Program-made: the position numbers and the translations under genes
Notes under the pieces: model-generated
Database searches by the model: none
Told to the model about the DNA's origin: nothing
What the model saw: the letters and a program-made list of their open reading frames with translations, nothing else
Part shown: positions 1 through 7,271 of the stretch, piece after piece
Numbering within the stretch: the stretch's first letter is position 1
Layout: every line of letters begins with the position of its first letter
Assembly (NCBI GenBank): GCA_955652655.1
Contig: CATPCK010000110.1
Coordinates: 1-13,803, forward strand
Source: an uncultured Ktedonobacteraceae bacterium
GTDB lineage: Bacteria; Chloroflexota; Ktedonobacteria; Ktedonobacterales; Ktedonobacteraceae
Direction: 5' to 3'
Length of the DNA stretch: 13,803 bases

Positions 1-268
1 GTGGGCAAGCCGGACAATCGTGGTACGTGGATGAAACCTACGTCAGCGTCAAAGGGACATGGTGCTACCTCTCTCGTGCCATCGATCGGGATGGCAACCT
101 GGTTGACTCGATGGTGAGTGAGCTTCGCGCTTCTGTCGAGCCTTCGATGAAGTGCGCCAGTTCTTTCGGGTCCGCACCACCATGAAGCAACACGTTTCCC
201 TAGCGGAACAACGCGAGATGTTCCGCCAACGAATGACGAACTTGAAGGCCATGGTAGAGATGGCTTAA
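1..268 (+). pseudogene. IS6-family transposase remnant with internal deletion
   Basis: Frame 3 from the left edge reads SWYVDETYVSVKGTWCYLSR followed by AIDRDGNLVD, the first part of the IS6-family DDE catalytic core (the WHVDETY and YRAIDRDG motifs). Near position 120 homology jumps to frame 2, which reads ASRFCRAFDEVRQFF and then the C-terminal segment ending EMA with a TAA at 266-268. In an intact IS6 transposase about 70-80 residues separate these two motifs, including the second catalytic Asp and the catalytic Glu. That whole block is missing, so the protein cannot be active. The 5' part lies outside the window. Downstream, about 305-350, an AGTTCTGACACA stretch could belong to the old right end, but I cannot confirm a terminal repeat. 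The family assignment is confident; the exact junction is uncertain within about 10 bases. Confidence 0.85.
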
Positions 269-435
269 CATAGAGAAGATACCCGTTGAGTAGACGACCA
301 CATCAGGTTCATTTCTGGGGTCTCAGTTCTGACACATCCTTCTCTCTGGGTCGAGCAATGCTGCACCAGCAGGATTCATCGCTGTACCAGTCAGAATAAC
401 TTGTATAGACATGGTGGTACTAGGGATACGCCGGT

Positions 436-2817
436 TCAAACAGAAAAGATGGTGAGGTCAGGGAGGTGGAGTGTTCGCTCTTCTCCCCATCGGCCTTCCC
501 ATTCACACTGATACTCCTGCGTCTCCTGCTGCGTGATGCTCTGCTGTGCGCCCTCTAGCTTTGCTTCAGTAGCCTGGACCGCACAACGCAGACGTAGTCG
601 GTACCTCTGTGCATCCTTCACCGTACACGTTATACGTAGCGTATACCTGCCCCATGGGATCGGTCCTGCCTGGTAGGTGGCTCCCAGACGACGCAGGGCT
701 TGCGGCAGCACAGGACGTACGGTGAGACGACCTACCTCTTCCTCGCGTAGGCCCAGGATATACCGCATGAGCAAGTGGATACTCAAAGCACCCCAGCCAT
801 ATCCTTCGATCCCAGCATTCACATAGTCAAAGGCTCCCCATTTGCCCCTGGGAACCGTGGCATGATACTCGCGCGTGACGCCGGGCAACCCACCCTGCTC
901 ATCCAGTTCACGACGGTCGGTACTGCGGTAGGAGGCATCGATAAAGCCATACGCCAGCTCGGCGGCCTCCAGAGGCATCTGTGCGACATCTGCTGCCCCT
1001 ACCAGGGTCATGACGACAGGAGGCCAGGAGAGCGGGGCCCATCCAGAGCTATGCATGGGAGGCTGCGTCAGGAAGGGGCGCAGTTGCTCAACCTGGCCCC
1101 AAGCAGCCACTCCACAAAACACCGGTGCCAAGTGCATCGCATCTTGCTGAGAAGACCATTCGTTGGTGACGGCATCATAATCACGGAACCAGCCATGCTG
1201 CCACATCAGCCGGGTCTTCACGCTAAATTCGTTGGCGATCTGTTGCCACCATGCAGCTTCGGCAGCAAAGTCGATGGGAGTCTCAGTGGCAGTCAGAGCC
1301 GGTTGTTCCTGTCCAAGCAGGCTGGCCCAGCGGGCCAGGATCTCCGCACCCTGGGCCATACTGGCCTGCAAGTCCACAGGACGCACGTGCTGGATGATGG
1401 TGCCACCGGTTTGCTGCGGCCCAAAGCGGCTGGAGACATCCTGTCCACTTTCCCAGGAACAGGCATAGACCAACCACCCCTCTGCATCGCGGCGCTGCTC
1501 CAGCCACCAGCGCAGATAGGCCGCAGCTTTCGGATAGAGGCGGCGCAGCCAGAGCAGGTCGCCCGTCCTGCGCACCATGTGGTCGCAACACCACAGGGGG
1601 AAGCCCCATTCGGGCGCGGTGCCGCAGATTTGCCCGTCGTCGGCGACCATGTTGTAGCTGCCATCCTCACGCAGACAGGGCACGTTCGCATGCGGGGCCG
1701 ACTCGAAATGCCCCAGGATGACTTCGGCGGCCAGTTCAGGATGGGCGTAGCTTAGGAAGAGGGTATCCATCGCCGCTTCGGCCAGGACTTCGCGTGGTGC
1801 CTGTAATTGCATGCCATCGAACACGTGAGGAATGAGGCCAACAGAGGGGCGTATGACCATCCGCAGCGTCTCGAAGTCGTACACCAAGCCACGGCGCCAG
1901 CTTTCTGGCCAATCACCCGCAAGCTGCGGAGCACGACTCCAGAAATACTCATCATCGGCCCGGAGCTCCGCCTCTGCACGTGCAATCTCTTCCATGCCAT
2001 CTTCCCAATGCTGGTAGGACTGATCCCGTGAAACGCCTCGTGCCAGAACCACATTGATGATGCGCTCAACCGGTCCCTTTTCGCCTCCCAAGGTCACGCG
2101 ACATGGAAAGATGACAGTCCGTACCTGCCAGCCAGTGTCCTGCTGACTCAGTGTGACCGAAGGGGGAGCCACCTCCTGACTCCGAGCCCAGGCCGAGGCA
2201 TCGTCCAACGAGACGACATAGCCCATGTCCTCAAAGGTCAAGAGGAAGCTGTCGGCCGAACGTGCTCCATGCACAAAGACATCACCTTCGCTGGCGACCC
2301 CGAGCATTACCGAGTTTTCCTGTGGCCCTTGACAGGCATACAGGCCGTGCTCCCAGAGTCGGCTAGTGTGAGGATTATGCGTATGCCGATGGAGCAGATA
2401 ACAGGTCACAGGCAGCTGGTGCGAAGCTGTGGTAGAGAGGGAAAGGACGCATCCAAGAGCACGCTCCTGGATGAGAACATAGCGAGCGGTGAGTTTCAGA
2501 TGATACTGAGGCACGTAGCAGGTGTACTCGAAGCGATTCTTCGTATGCACGTGGCAGGTAATGGCGCACCCATGTCGCCGAAAGTCTTCAGGAGTAATCA
2601 GGACCTGCTTGCCTACACGCAGCCCAAGTGAGAGATGAGCCGTATAGTGGAACTGGTTCCGTACGTAACTGCCCACATTCGGCACGTGCCAGCCCATGCC
2701 CAGCGGCTCCAGAGAACGCAGCACCCCGCTCGGATTGAGTTTCCAGCTATGAAAGGGGTTATCCAGATAGCCGTGCGGCGTAAAATCGTCGTAGGGGACC
2801 ATTACGCATTTCTCCAT
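436..2817 (-). CDS. GH63/MGH1-like (alpha/alpha)6-barrel glycoside hydrolase
   Basis: A 793-residue protein, predicted cytoplasmic because no signal peptide or membrane segment is visible. Residues about 1-285 look like the N-terminal beta-rich domain. Residues about 300-690 look like an (alpha/alpha)6 toroid of the GH63, GH37 and mannosylglycerate-hydrolase-like clan. Within it SWESGQD (454-460) matches the family SWESGxD motif, and D460 is the candidate general acid. NAGIEGYGWGA (667-677) matches the late helix motif near the second catalytic region. Residues about 690-793 resemble the C-terminal beta domain (LTVRPVLPQALRRLG, WGRYTLRI). The family cleaves alpha-glucosides or mannosyl/glucosyl-glycerate type substrates; the actual substrate cannot be read from the sequence. 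ATG 2817 has a purine run directly against it, so Met6 (ATG at 2800-2802, GGAG nine bases upstream) is an equally good or better start. The gene is monocistronic, pointing toward the IS6 remnant, with no obvious terminator. Confidence 0.82.
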   Translation of the reverse strand: MEKCVMVPYDDFTPHGYLDNPFHSWKLNPSGVLRSLEPLGMGWHVPNVGSYVRNQFHYTAHLSLGLRVGKQVLITPEDFRRHGCAITCHVHTKNRFEYTCYVPQYHLKLTARYVLIQERALGCVLSLSTTASHQLPVTCYLLHRHTHNPHTSRLWEHGLYACQGPQENSVMLGVASEGDVFVHGARSADSFLLTFEDMGYVVSLDDASAWARSQEVAPPSVTLSQQDTGWQVRTVIFPCRVTLGGEKGPVERIINVVLARGVSRDQSYQHWEDGMEEIARAEAELRADDEYFWSRAPQLAGDWPESWRRGLVYDFETLRMVIRPSVGLIPHVFDGMQLQAPREVLAEAAMDTLFLSYAHPELAAEVILGHFESAPHANVPCLREDGSYNMVADDGQICGTAPEWGFPLWCCDHMVRRTGDLLWLRRLYPKAAAYLRWWLEQRRDAEGWLVYACSWESGQDVSSRFGPQQTGGTIIQHVRPVDLQASMAQGAEILARWASLLGQEQPALTATETPIDFAAEAAWWQQIANEFSVKTRLMWQHGWFRDYDAVTNEWSSQQDAMHLAPVFCGVAAWGQVEQLRPFLTQPPMHSSGWAPLSWPPVVMTLVGAADVAQMPLEAAELAYGFIDASYRSTDRRELDEQGGLPGVTREYHATVPRGKWGAFDYVNAGIEGYGWGALSIHLLMRYILGLREEEVGRLTVRPVLPQALRRLGATYQAGPIPWGRYTLRITCTVKDAQRYRLRLRCAVQATEAKLEGAQQSITQQETQEYQCEWEGRWGEERTLHLPDLTIFSV

Positions 2818-3167
2818 CCTCGCTGATCATAGCGTCAAACAACGTCACTGCTTTCGACCAAATATCATTGGGGGTTAGTTACCCATATTACTCATTGTAT
2901 GCCAGCACATTTTTATGGTCAAATGGCTTTGAACCCTGATGGGTGAAGCAGCCTCTTCAACAAGACGCAAACTGCCAAAGGAACTGTCAATGGCTATATT
3001 TCGTAAATATAGATGGCTATTCAAGTAAGGTAACAAGCTAATACGGAAATACTTCAGGCAACTTATGGGTCGGAGGAGTATGTTCGAGACTTATGTTCAG
3101 GGTTTCAGGTCAACAACCCTTCCTGCGCATCTAGACGAGGAACCGACCGACAGCTTACAATGGAAGA
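2818..3167. other. Intergenic spacer left of the IS, A/T-rich with hairpin
   Basis: No coding region is convincing here. The stretch is more A/T-rich than its neighbours and would hold the promoter of the minus-strand glycoside hydrolase, although I see no good -35/-10 pair for it. It contains the perfect hairpin at 2994-3012. At its right end is a promoter-like TAGACG (3132-3137), an 18-base spacer and TACAAT (3156-3161), ending six bases before the IS. Before the IS inserted, this spacer would have run directly into the region upstream of the FAD monooxygenase at 5765. Confidence 0.5.
2994..3012. repeat. Perfect A/T-rich inverted repeat
   Basis: CTATATTT, loop CGT, AAATATAG: an 8-bp perfect stem with a 3-base loop. 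It is bracketed by two copies of ATGGCTAT (2990-2997 and 3013-3020), which partly overlap the left arm. No T-run follows on either strand, so it is not a typical intrinsic terminator. A regulator operator or a small mobile-element end are possible readings. Confidence 0.6.
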
Positions 3168-3200
3168 CAGGGAGTGAGCCTTTTTCATGAAGACGCATCT
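3168..3200 (+). repeat. IS left terminal inverted repeat
   Basis: It starts CAGGGAGTGAGCCTTTTT and ends GACGCATCT, pairing with 5627-5659. Its last base is also the first base of the candidate -35 element of the IS promoter. Confidence 0.82.
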
Positions 3201-3228
3201 AGACTTGGATAAGCTCAGGTGGTACAAT
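3200..3228 (+). promoter_or_regulatory. Candidate IS promoter
   Basis: TAGACT (3200-3205, four of six matches to TTGACA), a 17-base spacer, then TACAAT (3223-3228, five of six matches to TATAAT). It lies at the inner edge of the left repeat and about 50 bases before the first ORF, where many IS elements place their promoter. Confidence 0.5.
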
Positions 3229-3277
3229 TCGGCCCAGAAGTATGGGGGTAGTTCCCCGAAATGGAGGGACGAAGGGG

Positions 3278-3673
3278 ATGAAAGATCATCCTGAGCGCAA
3301 GGGGAGATTGCAGCTCCTTGAGGCTATGTTCGCAGGCCACTCGTGGCAGTCAGCGGTTGCCCTGAGCCAGTTGCATATTTCTCGCTCTACCGCTTACCGT
3401 CTCAGACAACTGGCGCGTTCCGAAGACAAGGCTGAGTTAGCTTTTCTGGATGATCGCCACGGCCATCCCTACAAGTTGATCGAACCAGCGCGAACGTGGC
3501 TCGCCGAGTACTGCACCACGCGCCCACAGCTTGCTTCGAGCCGCGTCCAGGCTGAACTAAAGACCACCTTTGGCGTCACCGTCAGCGTGAGTCAGATCAA
3601 TCGGGTGCGGGCGAAGCTCGGGATCAGCACGCAGAGGCGTGGCCAGATCCAGGGGCAAACGAAAAAAAACTGA
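3278..3673 (+). CDS. IS ORF1: helix-turn-helix DNA-binding protein
   Basis: About 131 residues when started at ATG 3278, which has GGAGGG nine bases upstream. An in-frame ATG at 3242 would add 12 residues but has no ribosome site. The first half contains an HTH (about residues 18-48: AVALSQLHISRSTAYRLRQL). The second half looks like a winged-helix segment (SSRVQAELKTTFGVTVSVSQ onward), as found at the N-terminus of many transposases. Its likely role is binding the IS ends. It terminates at TGA 3671-3673 directly after an A8 run, and a -1 shift there would fuse it to the DDE domain (about 778 residues in total). Basic residues near the C-terminus fit DNA binding. Confidence 0.75.
   Translation: MKDHPERKGRLQLLEAMFAGHSWQSAVALSQLHISRSTAYRLRQLARSEDKAELAFLDDRHGHPYKLIEPARTWLAEYCTTRPQLASSRVQAELKTTFGVTVSVSQINRVRAKLGISTQRRGQIQGQTKKN
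3651..3670 (+). promoter_or_regulatory. Probable programmed -1 frameshift site (ORF1/ORF2)
   Basis: A run of eight A (3662-3669) followed by C sits in the last codons of ORF1 (AAA AAA AAC TGA). Slipping back one base moves the ribosome from the ORF1 frame into an open frame reading KKLTEAQPVWHEGIGS and on into ORF2 without a stop. AGGGG at 3651-3655 lies six bases before the A-run, the placement of the stimulatory internal Shine-Dalgarno in dnaX-type frameshifting. A 5-bp hairpin (GCAGC, TTGTT, GCTGC) lies about 38 bases downstream, rather far for a classical stimulator. Transcriptional slippage on A8 is an alternative that gives the same fusion. Confidence 0.62.
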
Positions 3674-3711
3674 CTGAGGCGCAGCCTGTCTGGCACGAAG
3701 GGATTGGCAGC

Positions 3712-5616
3712 TTGTTGCTGCTGGCAGCGGCTCAGCAAACCGGGCTCCTGAGCAGGCTGGTCACCGCTCTCATGCAGTTAGCTGAGCCGACTATTCCCGG
3801 GCTAACCCCACCAAATCCAGAGGTGGTAGCCCGCCTGCTCCTCACGTTATTGTTTCTCCCGGTAGCTGGTCTGGCTCGCACCTGGGATTTACGCAGCTAT
3901 ACCGGAACGATGTTGGCGGTGCTGACAGGCCGCGAGCGGGCCTACAGTCAGCGCTACACCGAGCGATTTCTTGCACGCCTGGCCCATGCCAGAGCAGCCG
4001 AATGTCTGACCGAGGTGATGGCCAGGTGGACCTGGTCACTGTGGCAGCCGGAGCAACCAACTGCTGAACAACCAAGTACTCCCGCCGTATTCTACGTGGA
4101 CGGCCATCGCAAGGCGGTGTACAGTGATGTGCTCGTCCCGCGAGGACCGGTGGGCAAGCTCGGTGGAAAAATCCTGGGCTGCCGCGAACTGGTGGTGTTA
4201 CACGATGCCCAGGGGCATCCACTGCTGGCAACGACGCATCGAGGCGATCACCACTTGACGATGGGCTTACCGCAGATGCTCCACTGCTATGAGCAAGCGA
4301 CAGACCAAACGCTGATGCAGCGGGTCGTGGTGGACCGCGAAGGGATGGCAGCAGAATTCCTGGCGCAACTCAAGCTCGAAGGACGACAGGTCGTCACGCT
4401 GCTGAGAGCCGACCAATACGAAGCCGAACAGTCGTTTGAGCAGGTAGGAGCATGGCAGCCGTGGCGCTACAACCGGCATGGTCAGGTAATCTGCGAAGTC
4501 GCAACCGCTCGCTTTGCGTTGAAGCGGCCAGACGATGCTCTCCCTCCAGTAGCGGTCGAGGTCGCGCTGATCCGTGACTGGCGCAAGTTGCTCGTGGTTG
4601 AGCAAGCCGATGAAACAGCCGCTGTCCAGGACTGGCAGGCTGACCTCGCCCCAGAGCACCAGCGCTTCTGGGAAGAAGGGTGGCAAGCGTTGCCTGCGCC
4701 GCCTGCCCCCACCACGCCGAAACTGATCCTGGTGATCACAACGGGCCACGGCATGGAAGCGGTGGAACTGGCCCACACCTACTTTAGACGCTGGAACTGC
4801 CAGGAAAACGCCATCCGAGACTGGCTGCTTCCGCTCAATTTGGACATCAATCACGGCTATGCCAAAGAGCAGGTCGTGAACTCAGAACTGGTCAAACGCC
4901 AACTCGTGGCGGAAGGCAGGCAACGCCGCCTGGAACACCTGGCACAGGCATACCGTGCGCGGTTAGCCCAACTAGAGGAACAGAATCACCAGCTCGAAGA
5001 GCAAGCTCAGGCTTACAAGCAACGCAGAGACGAGCTGGTCGTCCAGGTCATGCAATTGGAAGCAGCAAGCCAAACGGAGGAGCGGGTGTACTTTCCCGTC
5101 AAAGCGCGGCACGTAGCAACGGAGTGGGAAGTACGCCAGCGCAAAGCGAAGCTGGAAAAGAACGCCGTGCGGAGTCTCGGCATCTTGAACAAATGTGAGG
5201 GCTATTGTCGAGAACTGCGGCACGTGCTCAGGCGGCAAGAGGATCTCGAGGCGCAAGCACGGCAGATGTATGAACTCGATCATGCGAAAGACCAAATCAT
5301 GACGCTGCTGAAGGTGGGACTAGCTAACCTGGGGATGTGGGTGCGCGATCAGTATTTTGGCGAGAACTATCAGCAGTGTGGTTGGCAACGTTTGTTACCT
5401 TTTTTCAAGCTCGGTGGGTGGGTCACCACAACGGCAGACGAGGTGCAGCTCGAAGTGTGTGCCTTCAACAACCGGGCGCTGGTACGCGACCTGGAGGAAG
5501 TGTGTCGCAACGTGAACACGAGTGGCGCAACCTTGCCAGACGGCCGACGGTTGGTGGTGAGTGTCGGGGAGCGGCTTCGTTGCCAACGCGACGGGCCGCT
5601 GGCGCAAACGGGGTGA
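3712..5616 (+). CDS. IS ORF2: DDE transposase with coiled-coil insertion
   Basis: 634 residues from TTG 3712; the frame is open back to at least 3661, so the real protein is probably the frameshift fusion. TTG 3712 does have AAGGGA eight bases upstream, so independent initiation is possible. RNase-H-fold catalytic residues are readable: D130 in FYVDGH, D208 in VVVDREG, and E365 in YFRRWNCQEN. Residues about 400-455 form a heptad-rich coiled coil (LAQLEEQNHQLEEQAQAYKQ), followed by a second charged helical stretch to about 525. Residues about 525-634 form a C-terminal globular part with hydrophobic strands (TADEVQLEVCAFNN). It catalyses transposition of the surrounding IS. The protein is long for an IS4-type transposase, and the extra length lies after the catalytic Glu. 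Specific family not identified. Confidence 0.8.
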   Translation: MLLLAAAQQTGLLSRLVTALMQLAEPTIPGLTPPNPEVVARLLLTLLFLPVAGLARTWDLRSYTGTMLAVLTGRERAYSQRYTERFLARLAHARAAECLTEVMARWTWSLWQPEQPTAEQPSTPAVFYVDGHRKAVYSDVLVPRGPVGKLGGKILGCRELVVLHDAQGHPLLATTHRGDHHLTMGLPQMLHCYEQATDQTLMQRVVVDREGMAAEFLAQLKLEGRQVVTLLRADQYEAEQSFEQVGAWQPWRYNRHGQVICEVATARFALKRPDDALPPVAVEVALIRDWRKLLVVEQADETAAVQDWQADLAPEHQRFWEEGWQALPAPPAPTTPKLILVITTGHGMEAVELAHTYFRRWNCQENAIRDWLLPLNLDINHGYAKEQVVNSELVKRQLVAEGRQRRLEHLAQAYRARLAQLEEQNHQLEEQAQAYKQRRDELVVQVMQLEAASQTEERVYFPVKARHVATEWEVRQRKAKLEKNAVRSLGILNKCEGYCRELRHVLRRQEDLEAQARQMYELDHAKDQIMTLLKVGLANLGMWVRDQYFGENYQQCGWQRLLPFFKLGGWVTTTADEVQLEVCAFNNRALVRDLEEVCRNVNTSGATLPDGRRLVVSVGERLRCQRDGPLAQTG

Positions 5617-5626
5617 GTCTCACTTC

Positions 5627-5659
5627 AGATGCGTCGATAGCAAAAAGGCTCACACCCTG
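5627..5659 (-). repeat. IS right terminal inverted repeat
   Basis: The reverse complement begins CAGGGTGTGAGCCTTTTT and ends GACGCATCT, matching the left repeat at 3168-3200 except in the central six bases and one position near the end. It starts ten bases after the transposase stop codon. Confidence 0.82.
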
Positions 5660-5675
5660 GAAGAGAGGGAGTCTT

Positions 5676-5707
5676 TTGCACCTCATCTGAGGTGTAGGTA
5701 ATACCTC
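5676..5707 (+). promoter_or_regulatory. Inverted-repeat cluster, possible operator/promoter of the monooxygenase
   Basis: CACCTC, ATCT, GAGGTG (5679-5694) is a perfect 6-bp inverted repeat (7 bp if the central A and T pair). It is followed at once by AGGTAATACCT (5696-5706). The half-site ACCTC or its complement therefore appears three times in 28 bases. A weak -35-like TTGCAC (5676-5681) and -10-like TAATAC (5699-5704), 17 bases apart, bracket the first palindrome. This is the arrangement expected for a repressor operator inside a promoter spacer. The promoter hexamers are poor, so the operator reading rests on the symmetry. Confidence 0.35.
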
Positions 5708-5764
5708 CTGTGGTCCATCTGTGAGCACCGGATGCATCGGTACAGGACAGGCGAGAGGGAGCTG

Positions 5765-6922
5765 ATGGAGAAGCACACATTCCACGTGAGTATCATTGGT
5801 GGCGGCATTGGCGGACTGACCGCGGCCTCTGCCTTACAACGCCAGGGCATCGAGGTCACGGTCTTCGAGCGCAATCCCGAGCTGCGCGAGATCGGGGCGG
5901 GCTTGACCTTGTGGGCCAATGGGGTGCAGGTACTGCAGCAGTTGGGTCTGACCGATGCTCTGACTGCGGTCAGTGCTCGCCTCACCCACTTTGAGTGCTG
6001 GTCCTGGCGGGGAAAACGGCTGGGGAGCATGCGACTAGACACCATCGAACGGCGGGTGGGAGCCCCTAGCCTTGGCATCCATCGTGCTGATCTGTTGCGG
6101 CTGCTGGCAGACGCGGTTGATCGGGGGAGCATCCACTTGCATGCCCACTGCGTCGGCTTCAGGTCAGAGCAAGGGACCATCATCGCTCACTTCGCCGACG
6201 GGCACGAGCTGCAGACGGACCTGCTGGTCGGCGCGGATGGGTTGTATTCCGTGATCCGCGAGCAACTCCTGGGCAAGCAGCCCCCGCGCTATAGCGGCTA
6301 CACCTGTTGGCGTGGGGTCGCCCTCTTCGAGGAGCAGCACGTGTCCCCAGGCATTTCCAGCGAGACGTGGGGGCGAGGTCGGCGCTTTGGAATGCTGCCG
6401 ATTGGGAACGGGCGGGTGTTCTGGTATGCCACGCTCAACTGCCCTGCCGGTGAACAGGACCGCGTCGGGGAACGCAAGGCCAGGCTCTCTCGGCTCTTCG
6501 GGGGCTGGCGCCATCCCATCGGGCGCCTGATCGAGACCACCGACGAGGAGGCCATCCTGCGTAACGATCTCTTCGATCGCCGGCCAGTGCGTCACTGGGG
6601 ACGTGGCCGGGTGACCCTGCTGGGCGATGCCGCTCATCCACCCACCCCCAATCTCGGTCAAGGGGCGTGCCAGGCCCTGGAAGACGCTCTTGTCCTGGCT
6701 GGTTGCCTGGCAGACCGGCGCGAGCCAGTGGCCGCCTTGCGCGCCTACGAGGCACGCCGCATAAGGCGCAGCGCTGCTATCATCGAGCAGTCCGCTCTGT
6801 TCGGCAAGATCGGGCAGTGGGAGCAGCCGTTGCTCTGCTCGTTACGGGATGGGCTCACCCCGCTCGCCTTCGCGACGTTTCTCCCCAGACTGTTTGTCGC
6901 AAATGTGAGCATTCCATCGTGA
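5765..6922 (+). CDS. FAD-dependent monooxygenase (group A aromatic hydroxylase/UbiH-like)
   Basis: 385 residues from ATG 5765, chosen because MEKHTFHVSIIGGGIGG is the usual family N-terminus and GAGGGAG lies just upstream (spacing short, 3 bases). An ATG at 5732 adds 11 unconvincing residues. The GGGIGG dinucleotide fold is at 12-17 with the ribose-binding Glu in VFER at about 35. The DG motif GADGLYSVIR is at about 156-165, and the GD motif GDAAHPPTPNLGQG is at about 287-300. These three motifs define single-component flavin hydroxylases, which use NAD(P)H and oxygen to hydroxylate or epoxidise an aromatic, polyketide or isoprenoid substrate. Length is normal for a group lacking a C-terminal thioredoxin-like domain. 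No signal peptide; cytosolic. The IS ends about 105 bases upstream and may have cut it off from former upstream regulation. Substrate unknown. Confidence 0.88.
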   Translation: MEKHTFHVSIIGGGIGGLTAASALQRQGIEVTVFERNPELREIGAGLTLWANGVQVLQQLGLTDALTAVSARLTHFECWSWRGKRLGSMRLDTIERRVGAPSLGIHRADLLRLLADAVDRGSIHLHAHCVGFRSEQGTIIAHFADGHELQTDLLVGADGLYSVIREQLLGKQPPRYSGYTCWRGVALFEEQHVSPGISSETWGRGRRFGMLPIGNGRVFWYATLNCPAGEQDRVGERKARLSRLFGGWRHPIGRLIETTDEEAILRNDLFDRRPVRHWGRGRVTLLGDAAHPPTPNLGQGACQALEDALVLAGCLADRREPVAALRAYEARRIRRSAAIIEQSALFGKIGQWEQPLLCSLRDGLTPLAFATFLPRLFVANVSIPS

Positions 6923-7048
6923 TTGTGGTGGAGAGGGATCCATTCAGCAGCCTTGCAACATGCTCTGAACTGTCCCTTTCATTCAATCTCACAAAATAGA
7001 GAGCCATCGTTTCAACTGAAAGCACTGACGGCAGCGTCTGCCCATCAC

Positions 7049-7186
7049 TTCACCGAGCCCCGCGTGCATCACCAGGTGCAGGGCGCGAGTCACAACCTTC
7101 CCCAGGAGGCGCCATCCGCCTTCGCCAGCGCGATCCTGGAACTGGCCCATCTGCGGTCACCCTCAGGCGGAGGGTTAGGCTCCTGA
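7049..7186 (+). pseudogene. Alpha/beta hydrolase C-terminal stub
   Basis: The frame reads EPRVHHQVQGASHNLPQEAP and then SAFASAILELAHL. This resembles the end of alpha/beta-hydrolase-fold enzymes, where the catalytic His sits in a GASHNLPQEAP-like loop before the last helix. Nothing upstream in this or other frames gives the nucleophile elbow or the rest of the fold. The 126 bases between the monooxygenase stop and this stub carry nothing I recognise. The call depends on a short match, so a chance resemblance is possible. Confidence 0.45.
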
Positions 7187-7215
7187 CTTCGTCGGCTCCA
7201 ACGGCTTTCGTGCGA

Positions 7216-7238
7216 GCGGCCACGTCGATCGTGGCCGC
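7216..7238. repeat. GC-rich perfect stem-loop
   Basis: GCGGCCACG, loop TCGAT, CGTGGCCGC: a 9-bp perfect stem. It lies between the 3' end of the hydrolase stub and the 3' end of the opposing sigma remnant (convergent), where a bidirectional terminator could sit. No T-tract follows on either side, so intrinsic termination is not supported. Confidence 0.5.
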
Positions 7239-7271
7239 GGCAGCCCGCCCCAGCCGTGGACACGAGGTCCT

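Larger units (their letters stand above)
3168..5659 (+). mobile_element. Complete insertion sequence, DDE type, two ORFs
   Basis: The left end (3168-3200) and the reverse complement of the right end (5627-5659) are both 33 bases and align without gaps: CAGGG, one mismatch, GTGAGCCTTTTT, a six-base variable block, GACGCATCT, about 27 of 33 identical. GAAGA immediately precedes the left end (3163-3167) and immediately follows the right end (5660-5664), a plausible 5-bp target duplication. A 7-bp TGGAAGA repeat (3161-3167 and 5658-5664) would instead put the right end at 5657. Inside are an HTH ORF and a DDE transposase ORF on the same strand, the second ending ten bases before the right repeat. 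Both ORFs look undamaged, so the element may be active. I could not assign an ISfinder family; the DDE spacing and the YFRRWNCQEN motif suggest the IS4/IS1634-like superfamily. Confidence 0.85.

Noticed and set aside
775..1755. A 326-codon open frame on the plus strand inside the glycoside hydrolase
   Set aside because: It is antisense to a gene with clear family motifs, and its translation is Gly/Arg/His/Pro-rich with no recognisable motif, typical of a reverse-strand shadow.
2818..3167. CRISPR-like or tandem array in the A/T-rich spacer
   Set aside because: Only one hairpin and a pair of 8-base repeats are present; there are no regularly spaced repeat units.
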